DNA from: Anaerolineales bacterium
Lineage (GTDB): Bacteria; Chloroflexota; Anaerolineae; Anaerolineales; Villigracilaceae
Direction: 5' to 3'
Assembly: GCA_030583925.1 (NCBI GenBank)
Contig: CP129482.1
Location: 2,852,001 to 2,916,000 of the forward strand
Length of the DNA stretch: 64,000 bases
Shown here: in pieces, positions 28,893 to 37,131 of the stretch
Layout: each line of letters starts with the position of its first letter
Numbering within the stretch: position 1 is the stretch's first letter
Program-made: the position numbers and the translations under genes
Notes under the pieces: model-generated
What the model was told of the DNA's origin: nothing
What the model saw: only the letters and a program-made list of their open reading frames with translations
Databases searched by the model: none

Positions 28893-29405
28893 ATGAATAG
28901 CAAAAAGATCCCACAAATAATTTTTCAGATGCTGATCGTAATCAGTCTGCTCGTCGCCACCACATCTAGCGTCTCTGCCCAAGGGGAGGATTACATTGGG
29001 CAGGTCAGCGCCAGCGCATCAAAATCCTTGCCATTTCCAAAAACGATTTTAATAACACCACTTGCTTCACAGCCGCTACCCGGAGGTGGAACTGCCACAG
29101 CGACCGCACAACTCGCATGGACAGCATCGAGAATGGACGGAACAGCAAAAAGCAGTCTGAGTTCTAATACCTTCGGTGTCTATGGTTTGTGTTCTAGAGT
29201 TGCACAATTGTATATGAATGGCGCTGGACAAGGTCCATCGCCACAAATTTGCGGAGATCGAACCGGCGGCGGATCAATTACAGCCAAGAAGAGTAAAGTC
29301 GTTGCCAGTGTATACGGTAAGCTTTGGCGAGCAGATACGGAGCATCAATTCGCCAAGACAGGATATAGCTGGAACCCACAACTGACGGTACAAACGCAAT
29401 TGTGA
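28893..29405 (+). CDS. Small secreted protein of unknown function
   Basis: A 170-residue protein with a signal peptide (MNSKKIPQIIFQMLIVISLL, cleavage likely after SVSA near residue 31). The mature chain is rich in Ser, Thr, Ala and Gly and has a cysteine pair (YGLCSRV and PQICGDR). The ATG at 28893 is chosen for the GAGGAG nine bases before it. It lies just behind the MITE-like insertion, so its promoter region may have been altered by it. No family is recognised. Confidence 0.65.
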   Translation: MNSKKIPQIIFQMLIVISLLVATTSSVSAQGEDYIGQVSASASKSLPFPKTILITPLASQPLPGGGTATATAQLAWTASRMDGTAKSSLSSNTFGVYGLCSRVAQLYMNGAGQGPSPQICGDRTGGGSITAKKSKVVASVYGKLWRADTEHQFAKTGYSWNPQLTVQTQL

Positions 29406-29463
29406 CCCATGTAGAATAACAGCACTCAAGTCTACACCTACCCAAGGATTCATAATCTGACAT

Positions 29464-30564
29464 ATGAAACTATCCGCAAGAATAATCCAAACTTCTCTTG
29501 GATTTATTCTACTCGCTGCAAGTTGCGTGTCGCACAACGATTCGCCAAATCAAGAACCAACTCGAATTGACTGGGATGATTTACAGATTCCGCCTAAACC
29601 AATCGAAGATTTGTGTTCGGCGGTTACAAGAGAAGAAATCGATACATGGGAAAATGTGAAAAATGATTTCACCTATGGACTTGCTGGAGGATTCCTCCCC
29701 GAAGATTTGTCAATCCCTAAAAAAATGGCTTATGATACCTATTGGGTTAACTCCGATGAGCAATTGACCTTTGATTGGTTATTTTGGTATCCGGAGGGAA
29801 ATGACGAATCGGCGACCTTGCGGTTGTTTGTCTTGCTGGATGAACAACAACTTGACAAAGCGTTACCAGAACCAGGGGCATTTAATGATATCAACCTTGA
29901 AAAAGGGGATGATAAATCCATAAAAGTAGTGGTTCCCCCCCTTTCCGCCGGGGTGCATGATCTAATTGCAGTTGGCATCCCGTACCCAGAGAATGAACCT
30001 GACGAATATGGCAGTGTCATTGTCATATATAGGCGAATCACCCTGATCGCTCTGCCTGCCAATTCCCCGTTCAGAGAAATAGAATTCACTTCCTTACCTC
30101 TTGAGGGATCATTAAAGAGAAATGATCCTGGAATGGGCTTAGAATTAACTCTACAAAAAGGCGGGGTTGATGTATGGAATTGGCCCAACTCATGGTTGGA
30201 TGTAAACGAGAATAACGCAATCAACTTCTTTGTGCTCGCCGGGCATCAGGATGTCATTAATGAAGATGCTCCCAGCCTTGATGAACTGAAAACCTCATTC
30301 GCTTCATTGCTTCTTTTTGTGGATTATCAACAAGTTGAGATCGCGCCGAATCAAATTGTAGTTTATGGTAAGACAGATCAAGATACAGCGTATGCCCGCA
30401 TACCAGTTACAATCTCTCCACTCTCCAGAGGAAAACACCATATCCTTGTTTTACGAATTGATACTCCCGGCATACCAATATGCATCCTGCGAGGGGATTC
30501 CAATAGCCGCATTTTACCAAACAGCGTATATGGCAAATTGGTCGGGGTCAATGTAGTTCCGTAA
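29464..30564 (+). CDS. Putative lipoprotein of unknown function
   Basis: A 366-residue protein with a lipoprotein signal: a hydrophobic run ending LLAASC, the Cys at about 21 being the likely lipidation site, then a polar linker. The mature part looks beta-rich and may hold two similar halves, since LFWYPEGNDESATLRLFVLLDEQQ with a later LSAGVHDLIAVG is echoed by FFVLAGHQD and LSRGKHHILVLRI. No named family is recognised. It follows the small secreted gene after 58 bases and ends at a strong hairpin. Confidence 0.65.
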   Translation: MKLSARIIQTSLGFILLAASCVSHNDSPNQEPTRIDWDDLQIPPKPIEDLCSAVTREEIDTWENVKNDFTYGLAGGFLPEDLSIPKKMAYDTYWVNSDEQLTFDWLFWYPEGNDESATLRLFVLLDEQQLDKALPEPGAFNDINLEKGDDKSIKVVVPPLSAGVHDLIAVGIPYPENEPDEYGSVIVIYRRITLIALPANSPFREIEFTSLPLEGSLKRNDPGMGLELTLQKGGVDVWNWPNSWLDVNENNAINFFVLAGHQDVINEDAPSLDELKTSFASLLLFVDYQQVEIAPNQIVVYGKTDQDTAYARIPVTISPLSRGKHHILVLRIDTPGIPICILRGDSNSRILPNSVYGKLVGVNVVP

Positions 30565-30588
30565 AATAGATAATTCTCCGTATCGCCT

Positions 30589-30628
30589 AACACAGAAGAC
30601 CGCGCAGATACTGGCGGTCTTCTGTGTT
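30589..30628 (+). terminator. Intrinsic hairpin after the lipoprotein gene
   Basis: A 15-bp perfect stem (AACACAGAAGACCGC and its complement) with a ten-base loop is followed by a short AT-rich stretch. It closes the accessory region. Confidence 0.65.
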
Positions 30629-30666
30629 ATAGGGGGAACGGTGTAAAATAGGAAAATATTACTGAC

Positions 30667-30752
30667 TGTCATTGCGAGCCACAAAATGACAAAGCAATCT
30701 CCAACACAGCGGGCAGATTGCTTCGTCGGACTTCGTCCTCCTCGCAATGACA
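30667..30752. repeat. 86-bp palindromic repeat, TGTCATTGCGAG type
   Basis: The outer arms TGTCATTGCGAG (30667-30678) and CTCGCAATGACA (30741-30752) are perfect complements; inside, CAATCT and AGATTG pair as well. Elements with this sequence are widespread in environmental bacterial genomes. It stops 18 bases before the start of the lyase gene. Confidence 0.75.
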
Positions 30753-30769
30753 TTGGTTTCGGAGCCTTC

Positions 30770-32260
30770 ATGACCTCAACTAATTTTCGTAAGGAAAAAG
30801 ACTCGCTCGGCGAACTGAACGTTCCAGCCGACGCCCTCTACGGTGTGCAAACTCAGCGCGCGGTGGAGAACTTCCCCATCAGCGGACTCCGTCCGTGGCG
30901 GGCGTTCATCTGGTCTATTGCGGCGGTCAAGCGCGCGGCAGCGTTGGTGAATCTTGAGTTGGGATTATTCAACGACCGCGAAGTGGACGGCAAACATTTC
31001 ACTGCAAAACAGCTGGCAGAATCAGTCGCGCAAGCCGCCGCCGAAGTGATGGATGGCAAATGGGACGCACAATTCGTCGTCGAACCGTTTCAAGCGGGCG
31101 CGGGGACGAGTCACAACATGAACGCGAATGAGGTGATTGCAAACCGCGCCACGCAAATCCTCGGCGGCGAACTCGGAAAGTATTACGTGCATCCGAACGA
31201 TCACGTCAACATGGCGCAATCCACAAACGATACGATTCCCACGTCAATTCGGCTCGGCGCGCTGTGGCGCGTGGATGAGTTGCTGACTGCGTTGAAAAAT
31301 TTGCAATCCGCGTTGGAAGCGAAAGCCAAAGAGTTCGATTCGGTCGTCAAATCGGGGCGCACGCATTTGCAGGACGCGGTACCTGTGCGACTGGGTCAGG
31401 AGTTTGGCGCGTACGCCAAAGCGATCGAGCGCGACGCGGAACGCGTACGACGATCCGCTGAGGGGTTGCGAAGGTTGGGGATCGGCGGCACAGCCGTAGG
31501 GTCCGGGTTGAACGCTCATCCCGAGTATCACGCGCGCATGGTAAAAAAATTATCCGAGATCACCGGGCTCGAATTGCAGACATCCGATAACTTGTTCGAG
31601 TCCATGCAATCGATGGCGGACGCGGCGGACTTCTCATCCTCACTGCGGACGCTCGCGTTGACGTTGATTCGCATCGCCAACGATTTCCGCCTCCTCTCCT
31701 CTGGACCTTCGACCGGGTTCGACGAAATCAGATTACCCGCCGTTCAGCCGGGTTCTTCGATCATGCCGGGCAAAGTGAATCCCGTGTTGGCTGAGATGCT
31801 AGATCAGGCGATGTTCCATGTGATCGGATGCGACACGACGGTGGCGATGGCGGCGCAGGCGGGACAACTTGAACTCAACGTGATGATGCCGATCCTCGCG
31901 CACAATTTATTTGAGATGATGCAAGTGGTTATCGGCTCGGTCAACGCGTTCACCGAACGCGCGGTGAAAGGCGTGACCGCCAACCGCGAAAAAGCGGAGG
32001 GCTGGCTGGCGAAGAACGCCATCATCGTCACCGCGTTGAACCCCGTGATCGGATATTCGCAAGGCGCGGCGTTGGTGAAAGAAGCGCTAGCGTTGAACGC
32101 CTCGATCAAGGAACTCGCGCTCGAAAAGGCGAAGACTGGCTCACTGAAACACCGCGACGAGGACAGACCCGTGAAGCCCGAGGAGATCGAGTCTGCGCTG
32201 AGCGATTTGAGGAAGCTGACGGATGGAGGGATCGTGGGAGGGGTAAGCGGCGGTGGATAA
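30770..32260 (+). CDS. Aspartase/fumarase superfamily lyase (fumarate hydratase class II or aspartate ammonia-lyase)
   Basis: A 496-residue homotetrameric-type lyase. The superfamily signature GSSIMPGKVNP is complete with its catalytic serine loop, and AGTSHNMNANEVIANRA and HPNDHVNMAQSTNDT are the other two active-site blocks. These share features of both FumC (HPNDHVN) and AspA (AGTSxNMNxNE, STND), so I do not pick one; either would use fumarate. The start at 30770 has GGAG eight bases before it; frames extending upstream run into the palindromic repeat and are not credible. The gene stands alone. Confidence 0.88.
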   Translation: MTSTNFRKEKDSLGELNVPADALYGVQTQRAVENFPISGLRPWRAFIWSIAAVKRAAALVNLELGLFNDREVDGKHFTAKQLAESVAQAAAEVMDGKWDAQFVVEPFQAGAGTSHNMNANEVIANRATQILGGELGKYYVHPNDHVNMAQSTNDTIPTSIRLGALWRVDELLTALKNLQSALEAKAKEFDSVVKSGRTHLQDAVPVRLGQEFGAYAKAIERDAERVRRSAEGLRRLGIGGTAVGSGLNAHPEYHARMVKKLSEITGLELQTSDNLFESMQSMADAADFSSSLRTLALTLIRIANDFRLLSSGPSTGFDEIRLPAVQPGSSIMPGKVNPVLAEMLDQAMFHVIGCDTTVAMAAQAGQLELNVMMPILAHNLFEMMQVVIGSVNAFTERAVKGVTANREKAEGWLAKNAIIVTALNPVIGYSQGAALVKEALALNASIKELALEKAKTGSLKHRDEDRPVKPEEIESALSDLRKLTDGGIVGGVSGGG

Positions 32261-32286
32261 ACTTGGCTACAAAAATTAAGTGACAG

Positions 32287-33294
32287 TCACTTTGTTATTC
32301 TAGCCCTCATCACAAATCGATTCACCCCGCCCATGCGATATTTGTATTCCTCGTCGCCGCGCATGAAATCGAATTCATAGCGACCGTTTTCACAACACCA
32401 TTGAATGTCGTATGCCATGATGACCCAGCCGGGTGACCAGTATTTAATATCAAAATTGACGCCGGAGTTGTAGCCCCAAAGTTTGTTTTTGTAATCGAAA
32501 CAAAGTGTCGCCGCGGCTTTGACCCCATCCACTTCGAGGAAGGCGAGCCAGAGATAGCCGCCTGCGTGCGCGAGGCGCAGGGTGGCGGTCATGTGTTCGC
32601 GCATGGCGGGATGCAGAAAGTTTGCTTTGTTGGGGTCTTGCACCATGAGCTGAAAGAACGCTTCCAATTCGGGTTCGATGTCGGCTGTCTTTTCGACAAC
32701 GTAAAACCTGCCCCTGCCCGACTCTTCGATACGGCGCAATTTGCGGCGAATCTCATGTCGCTGTTTCTTATCCAATTTTTCAAGATAATCTTCAAACGAG
32801 CCGTTCAAGGCAATGCGCGGGGTGGGACGATAGACTTCCTCGTGATGAGTCCAGCCGCGCGATGCGGCTTCCGCTTTGAGGGCGGCTAGGGTGGGAGAAT
32901 CGTCGGGCAGGTTGTACCAATCTAGGGCGGACCAGGCGTCCCTGTGGGATGAAGCGAGAAAGTCCAATAAGCCCGAAAGGAAACGCGGCAAGTCGTCGGC
33001 GCGGACGATCAAATCCAAATAATCTGAAATTTCGATACTGCCGATAAGCAGAAGCGCGCGTTGATTTTCATACTCGGCGATAAACAACGGCGCGATGCCG
33101 ATGAGACGATCGTGTTCGGTTGCCGAGACCAAAACCAGCTCGACGTTTTTCCATTCATTACCGCCGAGAGTCTTCCACCACTGACTGAGATATTCATAGC
33201 GCGAGAACGGCGTGTCGGCGACGCTTTGCTCGACGAGCGCGTTCCATGCGGTTGAATCAATTTCCGAGAAATCTTTGTGTAGTTTGAAATCCAT
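32287..33294 (-). CDS. BioF2-like GNAT acetyltransferase
   Basis: A 335-residue member of the FemAB-like double GNAT fold (acetyltransferase domain often called BioF2-like). Marks are LDKKQRHEIRRKLRRIEE in the centre, FFQLMVQD, and the late YKNKLWGYNSGVNFDIKYWSPG and FDFMRGDEEYKYRMG blocks. Such proteins are often tied to cellulose, polysaccharide or cell-envelope synthesis, but the substrate cannot be read from sequence. The ATG at 33294 has no clear ribosome binding site, and a palindromic repeat begins 13 bases upstream. Confidence 0.82.
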   Translation of the reverse strand: MDFKLHKDFSEIDSTAWNALVEQSVADTPFSRYEYLSQWWKTLGGNEWKNVELVLVSATEHDRLIGIAPLFIAEYENQRALLLIGSIEISDYLDLIVRADDLPRFLSGLLDFLASSHRDAWSALDWYNLPDDSPTLAALKAEAASRGWTHHEEVYRPTPRIALNGSFEDYLEKLDKKQRHEIRRKLRRIEESGRGRFYVVEKTADIEPELEAFFQLMVQDPNKANFLHPAMREHMTATLRLAHAGGYLWLAFLEVDGVKAAATLCFDYKNKLWGYNSGVNFDIKYWSPGWVIMAYDIQWCCENGRYEFDFMRGDEEYKYRMGGVNRFVMRARITK

Positions 33295-33306
33295 AGACAA
33301 AATATC

Positions 33307-33372
33307 GCCACAGAGAACACAGAGACTCTGAGATAAGATTTAAAACTCAAAACTCTCTGTGAACTCTGTGGC
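33307..33372. repeat. GCCACAGAG palindromic repeat, intact copy
   Basis: The arms GCCACAGAGAACACAGAGA and their near-complement at the right end enclose an AT-rich centre, 66 bp in all. A second good copy is inside elp3 (39617-39677) and a decayed one lies near 19791-19848. It sits between divergent genes. Confidence 0.8.
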
Positions 33373-33438
33373 TGTTCCTTTATGTTTGGTCAAATTTTAC
33401 CAGTATAATGATAGCGACTTTCCGAACAATCTTACGCC

Positions 33439-35988
33439 GTGACAACTTTCGACCTCAACATCCTCCCCATTCATCGCCTCAACGGACAAGAGTCTGCCGA
33501 CTTGCCAGGCTTGCTCGCGCTCACGCCTGCGCGCGGCGCGGCGCGCGGACGCGAGAAAGACAACCTGATCGTCTATTTGATGCTTTCAGGCAACGCCGTG
33601 TTTTCAGAGGCGGATCTCGCGCAGGTGAATCATCGCGCGGCAGACGTTTTTTATAAAACGCCCGGCTCGCTCACTTCCGCGATGCGCAAAGTCGCAGAGA
33701 ATATCAACGCCGCGTTGCTCGAACGGAATCTTTCTAGCAGCGGGCGCGGGCAATACGCGCTCGGTTATCTCGTCCTCGCGGCGCTACGCGAGGAGAAATG
33801 CACATTGCTCCTCAGCGGACCCGCGCACGCGGTTTGGGTCGGCGAAGGACAGTCGCGGCACATTTACGATCCGTCGTTGTCGGGCAAAGGTTTGGGCTCC
33901 AGCCAAAACATTCAAACCTATCTTTCGCAAATCGAATTCCATTCCAACGATTTGCTCGTGCTGTGCGGAAAATTTCCAAGCGATTGGGAAGCCGACCTGC
34001 TCGGCGAACGTCCGCCCGCTTCGTTCGACGCGACCTATCGCAAGTTGACGTACACCAAAGGCGACTTGCACGCCGCGCTGATTCAACCGCAACCGGGGCG
34101 CGGCGCGATCACAGTTCTTCATGTGGATGTAAAAGCTGCGCGTCAAACGACGGGTGAAACTGATTCGGCTCCTCAAACGACTCTTCCACCCGAAGAACAA
34201 AGCCGTGAAGAAGAGCAGTCTCCAGCCCTTCGACACGGCTCAGGACAAGCCTCTGGTCCCCAATTCTCCGATTCTCCAATTCTCGATTCCTCTCCTCCCT
34301 CCATCACCGAAGAACAACTCGACGAAATGGCAGACTTCGCCGCGCACGTGCTTCAACCTTCGGCATACGCAATCCCGCCGCGACCCGAGGACTTGACTCC
34401 GCCACTGCAAGACCAAGCGCGCCCCGCCACATCTTCCTCGCCGTCCACGCCGCGTAGTTTCCCACCGTCCATTCCACGCGCGAAACCAGTGGAACAAGAG
34501 ATCGAACCCGTGATAGAAGAAGCCGTCACAGAAGAAGAGGATGAAGAGACTCTCGACGAGGAAACTCCCATCGTTGCGACGGCGTCCATCCCACACGCGG
34601 ACAAGCCCAGCGCGCACACTGTCGCCACGCGCCAAATGGCGAAAGTGATGGTCGGAGGGATTCAACTCACACGGCGTGCCGGTGAGAACCTCGGCGCGTT
34701 CTTCCGAAGGTTCATCCCACGTCTCTTGCCTGGACCAGAATCCCCGGCGCCCGAAGCGAGTCAACAGCAGATGGTCTTCATGCCCACGTACATGCTGGCG
34801 TTCATCGCGCTCGTCATCCCGATCCTCGTTGGAACAATTGCCGTTGTGATCTATCTCAGTTCCGGTCAAAGCGTGCAATACGATGAGTTTTACCGTCAGG
34901 CGCAGAGCGAAGCGACGCGCGCCATCAGTGAAACCGATCCAGCGCGTCAACGTGACGGATGGGAAAAATCTTTGGCGTTGTTAGACCAAGCCGAATCCTA
35001 CCGCCAGACCGAGCAATCGAGTCAGTTGCGGCAGATGGCGCAAGCGAATCTCGATTCGCTGATGGGCGTCTTGCGGCTGGAATTCGTCCCCGCCTTCACG
35101 AACGGACTCGGCAGTGACGCGCAGATCAGCCGCATGGCAGCAAGCGAAAGCGATTTGTACATGCTCGAAGCGACCAACGGTAAAATCCTGCACGCGACAT
35201 TCACGGGGCGCAGTCTCGATCTTGACACAACTTTCAACTGCAAGCCCGGCACATACGCTGGTTATCAAGTCGGCACGCTTGTGGATTTGCTGGCATTACC
35301 CAAAGTCAACCTCGCCAGCGCCACCGTGTTAGGAATTGACGCAAGCGGGAATCTTTTGTATTGCGCGCCCGGGCAAGTGCCGCAAGTGGTTCCTCTTCCC
35401 GCATTACCAAACACCAATTGGGGACGCATCACCGGCATCGCCCTCGATAGTGGAAACCTATACGTGCTAGATGCCACCGCTCGCTCGGTTTGGGTGTACG
35501 TCGGTCAGGAAAGCACGTTTGTGGACACACCCTATTTTTATTTCGGCAACCAGATACCGAATACAATTGACACCGCGATAGACATCGCCGTAAGCGGCGA
35601 CGATCTCTATCTGTTGCATACAGACGGTCATATCTCCACTTGCACGTTCAGCCGCATCGCGCAAACTCCCACGCGCTGTCTCGATCCGCTGAATTTCACT
35701 GATCCATTTCCCGCGCATCAAGGCGTCAACATCTTTGCGCAGGCGCACTTTACGCAGATGACGCTCACCGCCTCGCCCAACTCCGTCCTCCTTTTGCTTG
35801 ATTCAGAAAATCGCAACATCTTCCGTTTCACGCCGCGTTCGCTTGAACTCCAAAACCAGATCACCGGCTTTGCCGGAAGCGGCGACCCATTTCAAGCGGG
35901 TCCCGTCGGCGCGATGACCGTCAGCCCGAACTATGTGTTGTATTTTGCGATCGGAGACCAAGTCTACTTCGCGACGAATCTGCCCTGA
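33439..35988 (+). CDS. PP2C-like domain, membrane helix and putative beta-propeller protein
   Basis: An 849-residue protein starting with GTG; a TATAAT at 33404-33409 would give a 23-base leader. Residues about 1-215 resemble the later half of a PP2C phosphatase fold, but the DGxGG and other metal-binding aspartates are not visible, so it is probably a pseudo-phosphatase. A long acidic, proline-rich linker (about 235-440) contains short dispersed repeats translated in frame near 263-284. One membrane helix is at about 450-475. The outside part (about 490-849) has a coiled segment and then repeated beta blades (ITGIALDSGNLYVLDA, DIAVSGDDLYLLH) like a propeller. It may pass signals across the membrane; partners are unknown. 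Confidence 0.65.
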   Translation: MTTFDLNILPIHRLNGQESADLPGLLALTPARGAARGREKDNLIVYLMLSGNAVFSEADLAQVNHRAADVFYKTPGSLTSAMRKVAENINAALLERNLSSSGRGQYALGYLVLAALREEKCTLLLSGPAHAVWVGEGQSRHIYDPSLSGKGLGSSQNIQTYLSQIEFHSNDLLVLCGKFPSDWEADLLGERPPASFDATYRKLTYTKGDLHAALIQPQPGRGAITVLHVDVKAARQTTGETDSAPQTTLPPEEQSREEEQSPALRHGSGQASGPQFSDSPILDSSPPSITEEQLDEMADFAAHVLQPSAYAIPPRPEDLTPPLQDQARPATSSSPSTPRSFPPSIPRAKPVEQEIEPVIEEAVTEEEDEETLDEETPIVATASIPHADKPSAHTVATRQMAKVMVGGIQLTRRAGENLGAFFRRFIPRLLPGPESPAPEASQQQMVFMPTYMLAFIALVIPILVGTIAVVIYLSSGQSVQYDEFYRQAQSEATRAISETDPARQRDGWEKSLALLDQAESYRQTEQSSQLRQMAQANLDSLMGVLRLEFVPAFTNGLGSDAQISRMAASESDLYMLEATNGKILHATFTGRSLDLDTTFNCKPGTYAGYQVGTLVDLLALPKVNLASATVLGIDASGNLLYCAPGQVPQVVPLPALPNTNWGRITGIALDSGNLYVLDATARSVWVYVGQESTFVDTPYFYFGNQIPNTIDTAIDIAVSGDDLYLLHTDGHISTCTFSRIAQTPTRCLDPLNFTDPFPAHQGVNIFAQAHFTQMTLTASPNSVLLLLDSENRNIFRFTPRSLELQNQITGFAGSGDPFQAGPVGAMTVSPNYVLYFAIGDQVYFATNLP
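34226..34289 (+). repeat. CTTCGACACGGCTCAG repeat plus ATTCTCC tandem units in the PP2C-like gene
   Basis: The first 25 bases are the dispersed repeat also seen in secA; they are followed from 34259 by tandem units of the type ATTCTCCA/G. Both are translated in frame within the disordered linker of the receptor. Confidence 0.75.
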
Positions 35989-36063
35989 AACTTCGTGTAC
36001 AGTAGAACGCGGAGGCAAGTAGACGCGTGTTTACCTGTGTGCCTGTATACCTGAAACTTACCC

Positions 36064-37053
36064 ATGAACATCCTCTCCCTCTTCCGACGAAAAACCCCGC
36101 TTCCCTCGCAGGGGGCGCTTGCTCCAGACTCCTCCGACGAACCTCCCCAGCAGACATTTCTCAAGACGCTGGTCATCGTCTATGACCCGGTGGTGGATAA
36201 AGCCTCGGGAAAAAAACTTTCCGAATTCATGCGCTGGCACAGCGTGGAGGAACTTGGCAAGGGATTCATGTCCGACATCCTGCAAGCCTCCGGCGGACTC
36301 GTTCACTATCAGATCATCCAACGCGTGGACGTGGACGCCTTCCCCGCCAAAGTAGACGGCTCCATCTACGACGCGGAAACGTATCTGAGCGTAATGCGCG
36401 GTGAAACGCCTCCGCATAACCCGTCCGAAGTGGATTATCAGGCTATCTTCAAACGCTTCAACATCCTGCAACGCGTGGCAAAAAACGAAATTGACGAAGT
36501 GTGGATCTTCAACTTTCCGCACGCGGGATTCTACGAATCTGTCATGGGCGGACCCGGTGCGTTCTGGTGCAACGCCCCTCCGCTCAAGAACACGGATGCG
36601 GCAAAACGGCGCTTCATTGTGATGGGCTTTTCGTACGAGCGCGGCGTCGGTGAGATGCTCGAAAACATGGGGCATCGCGCCGAATCCATTATGGAAAAGA
36701 CCTTCGAGGGCTCAACCGGCGACGCTAACCTGTGGAGTCGCTTCACACGCTACGACCAGATCGCCCCGGGGAAAGCCGCGTTGGGCAACGTCCACTTTGC
36801 GCCGAACAGTGTGCGCGATTACGATTGGAACAATCCGTCTGTGGTGTTAAGCGAATGTGACGACTGGCTGTACAATTTCCCCAACTTCAAAGGCGACGTG
36901 CGCGAAGTCTCAGCAGATGAATGGGGCAACGGCGACATCCGCAAACATCACGTCTGGTGGCTGTCGCATTTTCCAAAGGCAAAGGGACGCGCCAACGGCA
37001 TCAGCCACAACTGGTGGCAATACATTGCGAACCCAAACAACGTGAACGTGTAA
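36064..37053 (+). CDS. Conserved protein of unknown function
   Basis: A 329-residue protein without signal peptide or membrane helix. The body starts KTLVIVYDPVVDKASGKKLSEF near residue 33 and is rich in Trp, Phe and Tyr; a striking C-terminal segment HHVWWLSHFPKAKGRANG and NNWWQYIANPN-like end suggests a metal or sugar site. I do not recognise the family. It follows the PP2C-like receptor after 75 bases and ends 40 bases before a perfect terminator. Confidence 0.6.
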   Translation: MNILSLFRRKTPLPSQGALAPDSSDEPPQQTFLKTLVIVYDPVVDKASGKKLSEFMRWHSVEELGKGFMSDILQASGGLVHYQIIQRVDVDAFPAKVDGSIYDAETYLSVMRGETPPHNPSEVDYQAIFKRFNILQRVAKNEIDEVWIFNFPHAGFYESVMGGPGAFWCNAPPLKNTDAAKRRFIVMGFSYERGVGEMLENMGHRAESIMEKTFEGSTGDANLWSRFTRYDQIAPGKAALGNVHFAPNSVRDYDWNNPSVVLSECDDWLYNFPNFKGDVREVSADEWGNGDIRKHHVWWLSHFPKAKGRANGISHNWWQYIANPNNVNV

Positions 37054-37092
37054 GCCGCTTGCGCAAAACTCTTCCTACGACCGCAATAAAAC

Positions 37093-37128
37093 AAAAACTC
37101 CGAAGGCTAATGGACCTTCGGAGTTTTT
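37093..37128. terminator. Bidirectional intrinsic terminator
   Basis: AAAAACTCCGAAGG pairs perfectly with CCTTCGGAGTTTTT around an eight-base loop, ending in five Ts on one strand and five As on the other. It separates two convergent genes. Confidence 0.9.
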
Positions 37129-37131
37129 CGA

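Noticed and set aside
34259..34289. ATTCTCC tandem units as a CRISPR or phase-variable array
   Set aside because: Units are short, imperfect and have no spacers; they are simple low-complexity sequence beside a dispersed repeat.
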